Shown here piece by piece: positions 47,755 to 54,728 of a stretch of DNA of 64,000 nucleotides (position 1 is the first letter of the stretch; each line of letters begins with the position of its first letter). Position numbers and translations under genes: made by a program. The notes under the pieces were generated by a model. That model saw only the letters and a list, made by a program, of their open reading frames with translations, did not search any database and had not been told where the DNA came from. The stretch is taken from the NCBI RefSeq assembly GCF_035978755.1, contig NZ_CP108414.1:806001-870000 (forward strand), read 5' to 3'. Source of the DNA: Streptomyces sp. NBC_01298 (GTDB lineage Bacteria > Actinomycetota > Actinomycetes > Streptomycetales > Streptomycetaceae).

Positions 47755-48228
47755 TCACAGGAGGCGACCGGCCGGGTCCCCGTCGGGGTCGTCGGCCAGC
47801 CCTATGGTGACCTTCACCCGCTTGCCCACGGGCTCGCGCCGTACCTCGAAACTTCGGCACACCGCCATCGCGATCTCCAGGCCGTGCTGCCCGACCCGGC
47901 CCGGATCAGCCGAGCTCACCGCGGGCAGCTGCGCCGCGGTGTCCCACACGCTGATCTCCACGACGCCGGCGCCCACCTCCAGCTCCAGCAGACACGGCCC
48001 GGGCGCGTACTTGTAGGCATTGGTCACCAACTCGCTGACCACCAGCTCCACCATGCCCATCGCACGGTCCGACACCGGAAGCCCGTGAACGGCCTGCACA
48101 TCGGCCATGAAACCGCGGGCAGCACGCCTGGCCCCAGCGATCGGCTCACTGCCATCCAAGGCCATGGCCGACACGATCGGCCGGCTGACCAGCAGCTCAC
48201 ACTCGTCTTGGAACACCACAGCAGCCAT
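47755..48228 (-). CDS. RsbW-like ATP-binding anti-sigma regulator (HATPase_c_2)
   Basis: 157 residues. N box VVSELVTNAYKYAPGPC, G1 VWDTAAQLPAV, G2 VGQHGLEIAMAVCRSF. It is a stand-alone regulator with no STAS gene beside it; such orphans are very common in Streptomyces and can act on distant antagonists such as those at 45239 or 46282. Confidence 0.87.
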   Translation of the reverse strand: MAAVVFQDECELLVSRPIVSAMALDGSEPIAGARRAARGFMADVQAVHGLPVSDRAMGMVELVVSELVTNAYKYAPGPCLLELEVGAGVVEISVWDTAAQLPAVSSADPGRVGQHGLEIAMAVCRSFEVRREPVGKRVKVTIGLADDPDGDPAGRLL

Positions 48229-48482
48229 ACGCCACCCTCATCCTGAGCAAGCCACACGGCTGCTTTCAGCCGGATGCCCCGAAACGGCAGCCCTACACGA
48301 GAGTCACGAAACGAAGATCTGACCGCCCCATCTCTCTGCGGGGTGCCGCGAGGACGGAGATCGACCACGGGAATGAAGTGGCCCGGGCACGCCATGCGTC
48401 CTGGGCAGCGTGCGGAGCAGGAAGCAGCAGGCGGCTACGGCGTCTCAGACCGCGACCTCGGGGTCCGCAGCGGCAGCGGCGC

Positions 48483-48570
48483 TCTGCCAGGCCCTGCTGT
48501 CTCTCCGGGCTACGAGAGAAACCATAACCGCGCCGCAGCCCACTATCTACTCCGACCACCGCAGATTTCC
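48483..48570. repeat. 88-bp diverged repeat, copy B
   Basis: Second copy of the element at 47348, same orientation, on the other side of the RsbW-like gene. The CTCTC-GGCTAC-GAGAG hairpin and the AGATTTCC end are conserved; the rest differs by scattered substitutions. Confidence 0.6.
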
Positions 48571-48672
48571 AGGTCCCCGCTACTCAGATTTTCGCGTGCC
48601 GTTGAGTTCGACAGCTGCGGGTGGGGGCACAACGCCCGACGCGGCCAGCACTCGAAGGAGCAGCGCCCAGGG

Positions 48673-48841
48673 CTAGGCCGTCTCTTTCGGATCTTGCCGG
48701 GCCCGCGACGCCTGGCACCGCGCCTGGCCGCACTGCCGAGGCGGCCACGTACGCCCAGTACGCGAGCGCCCCGGCAGCACGCCCAGGCACGGCACCAGAC
48801 GCCGCGGGCTCGGCCGACAAGATCCGAAAGAGACGGCCTAG
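48673..48841. mobile_element. 169-bp fold-back MITE with 24-bp perfect terminal inverted repeats
   Basis: ctaggccgtctctttcggat continues to 48696 and its exact reverse complement spans 48818-48841. Inside, bases 48698-48728 and about 48786-48816 also pair with only a few mismatches, so nearly the whole element is one long hairpin. There is no coding capacity. Both ends are CTAG, which may be the target site. The CTCTTTCGGATCTTG end resembles ends of Streptomyces IS5-type elements, which could move it in trans. Confidence 0.8.
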
Positions 48842-49278
48842 CGGGGCTCACTGTGCCCGCCGAACCATTTGGTGCGCCTGCGACCCGTGGCCGGGGCGGC
48901 CGTCGGGGTGGGGCGGTCCTCGCCGAGGGCTTGGGCGGTTTGCGCGCGGGCGGCGTCACGCTGCTCGATCAGGTCCTCGCGTTCGCGGTCCACGACCGCG
49001 CTCTCCCGCTTCGAGCTGAGGGAAGCTTCGTGGCGGGCGAGGCGGTTGCGGCGGGAGGCCCGGCGGGCCGCCGCCAGGACGAGAGCAAGGCCCAGGACGG
49101 CGGCCGCTCCGACAGCGATGCCGTAGAGGAACAGCGCACCGGTCGAGCTGGTGACGTGGTAACCGAAGACAGAGAAGTCATTGGTGAGCTCGTGGGCACT
49201 GCCGAGATTCGCCATGACCCCTGCCACGGCGAAGATCAGGGCAGCGATCAAAAGGATGAGACCGAGGATGAGGATCAT
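48838..49278 (-). CDS. Small membrane protein with two TM segments and coiled coil
   Basis: 146 residues from ATG 49278 (GGGAGTG upstream). TM1 is ILGLILLIAALIFAVAGVMA, TM2 is GALFLYGIAVGAAAVLGLAL; a helical basic/acidic region (RHEASLSSKRESAVVDRERE, EQRDAARAQTAQAL) follows. The TAG stop lies within the CTAG end of the MITE, so insertion occurred at or created the gene end. Family is a common Streptomyces hypothetical; no function known. Confidence 0.75.
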   Translation of the reverse strand: MILILGLILLIAALIFAVAGVMANLGSAHELTNDFSVFGYHVTSSTGALFLYGIAVGAAAVLGLALVLAAARRASRRNRLARHEASLSSKRESAVVDREREDLIEQRDAARAQTAQALGEDRPTPTAAPATGRRRTKWFGGHSEPR

Positions 49279-49453
49279 GGAGCACTCCCTGCTCCGCACC
49301 GCCACGTGCGAATGAGCCGCGACCGGCGGAAGCCCGCCGTTCCAATCAGCGTCTGCCCTGAGGCGACGGGGCCAAGCATCCCGGCCCGGCTTAACCGGCG
49401 GCCCACTGTGTCTCCTCATTCCTCTCCCTCGCGCCGGATGAGCCCGGGGCCGA

Positions 49454-49651
49454 TCAGCCGCGGTGGAAGATGTCCACGCCTGCGGGCCAGCGCCTGTCTC
49501 GCGGTGCGGGATCCTGTCGGCCGGGGACCTCTCGGCCCTCGCACAGCCACTGCTGCTCAACGGCGTCGTAGATCGGCGACTCCGAAACCCACCCGCCGCC
49601 GGCCCGCGGGTCAGTGAAACCGAGCTGCGCCGGAACGTTTCTCTGATCCAT
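49454..49651 (-). CDS. Small hypothetical protein
   Basis: 65 residues from ATG 49651: MDQRNVPAQLGFTDPRAGG, ESPIYDAVEQQWLCEGREVP, ending in AGVDIFHRG. Trp-rich, soluble, no family. Similar short proteins occur downstream of stress genes in Streptomyces, but the ribosome site is weak. Confidence 0.45.
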   Translation of the reverse strand: MDQRNVPAQLGFTDPRAGGGWVSESPIYDAVEQQWLCEGREVPGRQDPAPRDRRWPAGVDIFHRG

Positions 49652-50400
49652 GCCCAACCCAACGACCGACGCGGGATGCCGTGGTGGGCCGTGATCCACC
49701 CGTCACCACTCCGCGGCCCTTCCACCCGGACGGCGGCGCCGGGGTCGGGGTCCCCCGCTGTCGGCGCCGGCGGCGGACTCCTCGATCTCCCAGGCCCGGT
49801 CGGCCAAGGTGGAGGCCGAGCTGGTGCCGTAGAGAGGCTGCCGGCCGGGCCGCATAAAGCGGAATCTTTCATTCACGCCAGCTGAAACGATCCGGCAGGC
49901 ACAAGCGTCACCGGGTCCGGGTCCGGGGATATCCGCTCCCGCTCGACCCGGATCCGGTCCGCCCTCAGACGAGGACACGCATCCGAACGCCAGGTCACCG
50001 ACACGTGGCCCCCGCGAGACGCACACCGTGCGGAAATCGCTGTGCCGGCCCGTGGCACCGGTGGCGCGCGTGGGTGCGCCCACGCGCCGGTCGGTAACCA
50101 GCCAGAAGCGGCCTGCTTGCGCCCCTCCGCCGATACCGGCACCGGGCTATGCTCCGAACAGAGCGTTCCCGTTCCAGACCCTGACGGCGCGTTGCATGCC
50201 AGATTTCCGCGTCGCGGCCGGTCACCATCCGTCGGCCCCGGCGCATCCGAGGGCTTGGTCCGTCCCTTTCCTGGAACGCAGGTTGCCGGACCGGCCCTGC
50301 CCGCCGCGCGCACACCCGCACCGGGAAGCGACAGGAGGAGCCGGAGAGTCCGGCTCCGACCGGTACGTACCCGGCTGGTCCCGAACCGAGGCACCCCATC
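49652..50400. other. 750-bp gap, no supported gene
   Basis: The only candidate is a 50-codon minus-strand frame from ATG 49855 with no ribosome site. The rest consists of antisense-like frames rich in Pro, Arg and Gly. The promoter of the STAS operon at 50401 should lie near its right end, but no clear hexamers were seen. Confidence 0.4.
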
Positions 50401-50784
50401 ATGCGTGTCCCCGATACGAACGCCCACAGGTATGACAGGAACGGCCGGGTGCTGATCGCTCCGGCCGGTGAACTCGACATCTCCACCGTCCACTCGCTGC
50501 GCACGGCACTGGCGCGACACCCGCGGGACGGCGTCCGCGCCATCGACATCGACCTGTCCGCCGTCACCTTCTGCGATTGCAGTGCCCTGGGCGTCCTCCT
50601 CGCCGCATGGTGGCGCATCACGGCGGCCGGAGGAACCCTGAGGCTGCACCACCCGCCGCCCGCACTGGTCCGGATCATCGACATCACCCGTTCCGGCTTC
50701 CTGCTCGGCGACCGTCCGGCTCCCGCCGTCCCCGCCGTCCCTGTACTCCCCGCCCTCCCCGCCGCCCTGGGTGGTGTGCGGTGA
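50401..50784 (+). CDS. STAS-domain anti-sigma factor antagonist
   Basis: 127 residues. VLIAPAGELDISTVHSLRTAL and DIDLSAVTFCDCSALGVLLAA are the STAS landmarks; the phospho-site region is CDCS, with a single Ser. A Pro/Val/Ala repeat tail (APAVPAVPVLPALPAAL) ends the protein. GTGA overlap with the next gene makes it the head of a four-gene signalling operon. Confidence 0.87.
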   Translation: MRVPDTNAHRYDRNGRVLIAPAGELDISTVHSLRTALARHPRDGVRAIDIDLSAVTFCDCSALGVLLAAWWRITAAGGTLRLHHPPPALVRIIDITRSGFLLGDRPAPAVPAVPVLPALPAALGGVR

Positions 50785-51449
50785 CGGACACGTCGCCGAT
50801 GGGGCGTGCTCAGAGGGGCCGCCGCGGGGCTCCGTACGGTCCCGAGGACATGGCCTCGATCCGCCTGCGGCGGCTGAACCGGTGGCAGGCCGAGGCGCTG
50901 AGGGAGGATGTCGCGGACCTGTACGTGGAGTCCTCCCACCTGTTGGCGTTTACGGCCCACAGCAGCCGGGAAGCCTTCCTCCGCCGCCTGACCGGCGATG
51001 TCCGGCGACCCGGATTCGCCATGCTGGTCGCGGAGCGTGCCACCGTGCTCGGATGCGTCTTCGGCTTCCCCCTGCGGCGCGACGGTTCCTGGTGGAGGGG
51101 ATTCCTCGGCCCCTTTCCCCGGGACATCGAACAACTCACCACCTCCGGCCACGTCTTCGCCGTCACCGACGTCGTGGTCGCCCCGCACGGACAGGCCCTC
51201 ATCCTCGGCCGACGGCTGCAGGAGCGGCTGCTGGACGACCACGGTGCGTCCCTCGGTGCCACCCTCGTGCCCGAGTCCGACGTCAGGAGCCTGGCAGCCT
51301 TCCGGTCCTGGGGATGGCGCGAGGTCGGCGAGGTCCACAGGCCGCCCGGCACCACACGGCAACGGGCGCTGGTTCTGCCGCTCGGGAGGGCGCCGGCAGG
51401 TGCGTCCGGCCAGAGACTCCCCACAGGCACCCGGCGGCCGCAGCGGTGA
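50781..51449 (+). CDS. GNAT-family acetyltransferase
   Basis: 222 residues. GNAT features: YVESSHLLAFTAHSSREAFLRRL, FAMLVAERATVLGCVFGFPL, then VFAVTDVVVAPHGQALILGRRL in place of the usual acetyl-CoA loop (PHGQALILG has one Gly less than Q/R-x-x-G-x-G), and FRSWGWREVGEVHRPPG. Coupled at both ends (GTGA) to a STAS and a GAF-ANTAR gene, so it may modify a component of that circuit; this is inferred. Confidence 0.8.
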   Translation: MTDTSPMGRAQRGRRGAPYGPEDMASIRLRRLNRWQAEALREDVADLYVESSHLLAFTAHSSREAFLRRLTGDVRRPGFAMLVAERATVLGCVFGFPLRRDGSWWRGFLGPFPRDIEQLTTSGHVFAVTDVVVAPHGQALILGRRLQERLLDDHGASLGATLVPESDVRSLAAFRSWGWREVGEVHRPPGTTRQRALVLPLGRAPAGASGQRLPTGTRRPQR

Positions 51450-52180
51450 CGGGTGGCCGGTCGGCCAGGATCCGGGTACTGGTCGCCGAGCAGGCGGCTC
51501 GGCGCGGCGAACGGATCGCGGTGATGGACGTGTGCACGGCCGCGGTGGCCGCGCTGCCGATCGACGGAGCAGGAGTGTCGGCCATGTCCAAGGCCTCGGC
51601 CGGCCATCCCCTCTACGCCACCGGCCTGGTCAGCGAGCGGATCGAAGAACTCCAGCTCACGCTGGGCGAGGGCCCGGGTGTGGATGCCTTCGCCTTCGGG
51701 TCGGCCGTCCTGGCGCCCGATCTGCGGGCCGACGGGGAACGGCTCCGATGGCCCGTCTTCGCCCTGGAAGCCGTCACCGCCGGAGCGGTGGCGGTGTTCG
51801 CGTTCCCCTTGCGGATCGGCGGGATCAGCCCCGGTGTGCTGGACCTCTACTCCGGTGCACCGGGCGAGCTGGACTCCGCGGCACTGGCCGATGCCATGGT
51901 GTTCGCGGACACGGCCACGCTCGTACTCCTCGGGGCCCGGATCGACGGGGTGGGCGGCGAGGAACTCGGCGGCTACCGGGCCGAGATCGATCAGGCGACC
52001 GGCATGCTCACCGTCCAGCTCGGTGTGGGCATCGAGGAGGCGTTCGTCCGTCTGCGCGCCTACGCCTATGCCCACGGACGGCGGCTCGCCGAAGTGGCGG
52101 CCGACGTGGTGGCCCGCAGACTGCGGCTGTCGCCGGACCGAAACGCGAACGAGGAACGGAGCGCCGCCGACGATGCCTGA
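51446..52180 (+). CDS. GAF-ANTAR RNA-binding antiterminator
   Basis: 244 residues. The GAF-like sensor spans about 15-165 (MDVCTAAVAALPIDGAGVS, LQLTLGEGPGVDAF). The C-terminal ANTAR domain is EIDQATGMLTVQLGVGIEEAFVRLRAYAYAHGRRLAEVA. ANTAR proteins bind paired hexaloop RNA hairpins to prevent termination. GTG start overlaps the GNAT stop. The first ANTAR helix lacks the usual IEQAKG (here IDQATG). Confidence 0.87.
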   Translation: MTGGRSARIRVLVAEQAARRGERIAVMDVCTAAVAALPIDGAGVSAMSKASAGHPLYATGLVSERIEELQLTLGEGPGVDAFAFGSAVLAPDLRADGERLRWPVFALEAVTAGAVAVFAFPLRIGGISPGVLDLYSGAPGELDSAALADAMVFADTATLVLLGARIDGVGGEELGGYRAEIDQATGMLTVQLGVGIEEAFVRLRAYAYAHGRRLAEVAADVVARRLRLSPDRNANEERSAADDA

Positions 52181-52198
52181 CAACGGAAGGTGTACACG

Positions 52199-52915
52199 AT
52201 GAATGAACAGCTCCTCGCCAAGGCATTCGTCGAACTTGCGGACAACCTGGTCGCGGACTTCGACCTGATCGACTTCCTCCGCATGCTGACCGACAGATGT
52301 GTCGGCATGCTCGACGTGAACGCGGCCGGCGTGCTCCTCGCTGACCGCAACGGCGAACTCCGCGTGATGGCCGCCTCCGACGAGCAGGTCCGCCTCCTCG
52401 AACTGTTCCAGCTCCAGAACGACGAAGGCCCGTGCCTGGAGTGCTTCCACACCGGCGCACCCGTCACCATCCCGGACCTGAGCACGGAAGCCGGCCGATG
52501 GCCGCGCTTCACCGCGCAAGCCCGCCACAGCGGCTACTCGGCGGTCCAGGCCCTGCCGATGCGCCTGCGGGACGAGGTCGTCGGAGCGCTGAACCTGTTC
52601 CGCGCCCGCCCCGGACCCTTCGATCCGGCCGCCACGCCCGTAGCCCAGGCCCTGGCCGACGTCGCCACCATCAGCCTCCTCCAGCAACGCTCCTCCCGGC
52701 AAAGCACGGTGCTCAACGAGCAGTTGCAGTCCGCGCTGAACAGCCGTGTGCTGATCGAGCAGGCCAAGGGCAAGCTCGCCGAACGCCAGGGCATCGGCAT
52801 GGAGGAGGCCTTCACCGCACTGCGCAGCTACGCCCGCTCGCACAACCGGCGCCTGTCCGACCTGGCCGGCGCCTTCATCGACGGAACCGAACCCCTCGCC
52901 GACCTGGCCGTCTGA
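52199..52915 (+). CDS. GAF-ANTAR RNA-binding antiterminator
   Basis: 238 residues from ATG 52199 (GGAAGG nine bases upstream). The GAF domain has GVLLADRNGELRVMAASDEQVRLLELFQ and DEGPCLECFHTGAPV; the ANTAR domain is canonical (SRVLIEQAKGKLAERQGIGMEEAF, then LRSYARSHNRRLSDLA). The CLEC pair in GAF could bind a metal or sense redox. It is a paralogue of the preceding gene; the two may dimerise or compete. Confidence 0.92.
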   Translation: MNEQLLAKAFVELADNLVADFDLIDFLRMLTDRCVGMLDVNAAGVLLADRNGELRVMAASDEQVRLLELFQLQNDEGPCLECFHTGAPVTIPDLSTEAGRWPRFTAQARHSGYSAVQALPMRLRDEVVGALNLFRARPGPFDPAATPVAQALADVATISLLQQRSSRQSTVLNEQLQSALNSRVLIEQAKGKLAERQGIGMEEAFTALRSYARSHNRRLSDLAGAFIDGTEPLADLAV

Positions 52916-52918
52916 CGG

Positions 52919-53254
52919 TCAGTGCGGTTCTTCGCGGTCACGGTCACGGTCGCGGTCGCGGTCGCGGCGGTTTTCACGGCCCTGGCGGCCACGGTGCTGT
53001 CGGGCATAGCGGCGGTCCCAGCGGTGCTGCTGGTCACGGTGGTCCCGGTAGTCGCCGTAGTCGTCGTAACCGTGGTGGTCGTGGTGGTCGTGGTGGTCGT
53101 CGTAGCCCCGATGATCGCCCTGCCGTCCCGAGCCGCCCCGCCGTCCGCGGTGCACGAGTGTGAAGAGCAGTACGGCAGCGGCCACCCACAGCAGGTGGCT
53201 GGAGTAGCCGAGGATGAGCAGAGCCACCAGGAGCACGAGAAGCAGTACGGACAC
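52919..53254 (-). CDS. Small membrane protein with His/Asp/Arg repeat tail
   Basis: 111 residues from GTG 53254 (AAGGGA upstream). One or two TM segments at the start (MSVLLLVLLVALLILGYSSH, LLWVAAAVLLFTLVHRG), then a tail of HDHHDHHGYDD and DRDRDRDRDRE repeats. The tail is encoded by cggtcg and gtggtc tandem units (52936-53105), prone to slippage. Short membrane proteins with this core are frequent in Streptomyces; the His-rich tail might bind metal. Confidence 0.7.
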   Translation of the reverse strand: MSVLLLVLLVALLILGYSSHLLWVAAAVLLFTLVHRGRRGGSGRQGDHRGYDDHHDHHDHHGYDDYGDYRDHRDQQHRWDRRYARQHRGRQGRENRRDRDRDRDRDREEPH

Positions 53255-53622
53255 GAGCGGTCCCTTCCACAGCGGAACAGATCATCGCTGCCGGGGACCA
53301 GGGCTTCACCCCGCAGCTTAGTCTCCCGGGGAGCGCAGCGACAGTCGTCGGGCCCATTGACAGGCGACACCGCCCGGCGTTCACTGACGCAGACGGTGTT
53401 GGGCCGTACCGCCCGGAAAAGCTCCGGAGCCAGGCCTTCCGACCCTCCGCTTCGCCCGGACCCCGCGGAACGCAGGTACCACCCCCTGTGACCGCTGTGC
53501 AGGTCCCGGCCATGCCCTTCCGGATTCTCCTCCTCCTGCCGGCACCAACGCGCCATCAACCGAGGAGAGTCGACGCGTATGCGGCAGAACGACTTACGGG
53601 CCGGGGACAGCGGGGGGCCGCC

Positions 53623-54219
53623 ATGTCCAGGGCCGTGATCATCATCGCGGCCCTCGTCGTCGCGACCCTCGTCGTGGTGACGGCCGTCCTCCTGGCCGCG
53701 CTCGGCCACCGCCGGATCGGGGGCGGTCTGAGACGGCGCTTCGGCCCCGAGTACGAGCGCCTCGTGACCCGCCACCAAGGGGACACGAAGGCCGCCGACC
53801 GAGAACTCGACCAACGCCTGAAGCAGCACGGATCCGTCAGGGAACGGCCGCTCTCGTCGGCTTCCCGTGAGCAGTACGCGGTCCAATGGGCCGGAATCCA
53901 GAAGCGGTTCGTCGATTCCCCTCAGGAGGCGGTCGCCGAGGCCGACGCGCTGCTGGCGCGATTGACCGCGGACCGGGGCTTCCCGGCAGACGGGCCGTTC
54001 GAAGAGCGGCTCGCCGCGCTCTCCGTCCACCACGCGCAGCACGTCGACGGCTATCGCGGCCTGCACGGAGCCGCCCGCGCCCGTGGCAGCACGGAGGAGA
54101 ACCGCATGGCCATGACCGGGGCGGGGGAGCTCTTCGACGCGCTGGTCGCGGAGCAACCGGCCGACTCGGGCCGGCACCGTCCACAGCGCCACCACGCCCC
54201 GGGAAGCGGTCCGCGATGA
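53623..54219 (+). CDS. Membrane-anchored helical protein, paralogue of the next gene
   Basis: 198 residues from ATG 53623 (GGGGGGCC upstream; the longer frame has no ribosome site). TM helix RAVIIIAALVVATLVVVTAV, then a cytoplasmic domain with the segment QWAGIQKRFVDSPQEAVAEA and LTADRGFP, then HAQHVDGYRGLH and STEENRMAMTGAGELFDALV. The second gene repeats the (F)V-x-SP-x-EAV-x-EAD pattern. Known only as a Streptomyces secreted/membrane hypothetical. The 53255-53622 gap shows nothing but promoter-size sequence. Confidence 0.78.
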   Translation: MSRAVIIIAALVVATLVVVTAVLLAALGHRRIGGGLRRRFGPEYERLVTRHQGDTKAADRELDQRLKQHGSVRERPLSSASREQYAVQWAGIQKRFVDSPQEAVAEADALLARLTADRGFPADGPFEERLAALSVHHAQHVDGYRGLHGAARARGSTEENRMAMTGAGELFDALVAEQPADSGRHRPQRHHAPGSGPR

Positions 54220-54626
54220 CGTACGACCAGGAACGCGCACAGCAACTCCCGCCCCCCGGTCCGCTCCCCGGGCGGCACGATCCGCGCGGGGGCCCGGTTC
54301 CACGGCCCCTGCCCCCCGAGGGGCCGCCCGAGACCCGCACGGACATCCCGGCCTTCGTGTCGCTGCTCCCGCAGAGCGACCGGGACCGGCTGACCCTCCG
54401 CCTCCAGCACGCCCTCGGCACCTTCGTCCGGAGCCCGCGCGAAGCGGTCGACGAAGCCGACACCGCGTTCGCCGACGCCACCACCCGCGTGACGGCCGCG
54501 CTCGTCGAGCGCCGGCGCGTCATCGACTCCGGCCACCGCGACCTCGGATCCGAAGCCGAGACGGAGGACCTGCGCCTCGCCCTGCGTCAGTACCGGGAGA
54601 TCACCTTGCGCCTGCTGCGCATGTGA
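54216..54626 (+). CDS. Soluble helical protein, paralogue of the preceding gene
   Basis: 136 residues, ATGA-coupled to the membrane-anchored paralogue. A Pro-rich start is followed by LRLQHALGTFVRSPREAVDEADTAF and LRLALRQYREITLRLLRM. The common segment suggests that the two form a hetero-oligomer, one anchored and one soluble. Function unknown. Confidence 0.75.
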   Translation: MTYDQERAQQLPPPGPLPGRHDPRGGPVPRPLPPEGPPETRTDIPAFVSLLPQSDRDRLTLRLQHALGTFVRSPREAVDEADTAFADATTRVTAALVERRRVIDSGHRDLGSEAETEDLRLALRQYREITLRLLRM

Positions 54627-54654
54627 GTTCTCCCGCTCCGACCGGCCCCTGACA

Positions 54655-54700
54655 GCCGGCGGGAACGGCCCGTCCTCCCCGACGGGCCGCCCCCGCCGGC
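54655..54700. terminator. Long bidirectional terminator hairpin
   Basis: Inner arms 54666-54674 and 54681-54689 (9 bp, perfect) and outer arms 54655-54663 and 54692-54700 (9 bp, perfect) stack into one hairpin between the convergent gene pair ending at 54626 and 54729. Confidence 0.75.
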
Positions 54701-54728
54701 CTCTCGTCGTCGCCAAGGCCGTTTCGCT

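Noticed and set aside
47408..48016. 202-codon open frame
   Set aside because: Begins inside the 88-bp repeat and overlaps the RsbW-like gene on the other strand; its translation is Arg/Pro/Ser-rich without a family.
49703..49855. 50-codon minus-strand frame (MRPGRQPLYGTSSAS...)
   Set aside because: No ribosome site and an Arg/Gly-rich end; not enough support for a gene.
52936..53105. Possible satellite or CRISPR-like repeat
   Set aside because: Short cggtcg and gtggtc units in one frame encode the Asp/Arg and His/Asp tail of a small membrane protein; no spacers.
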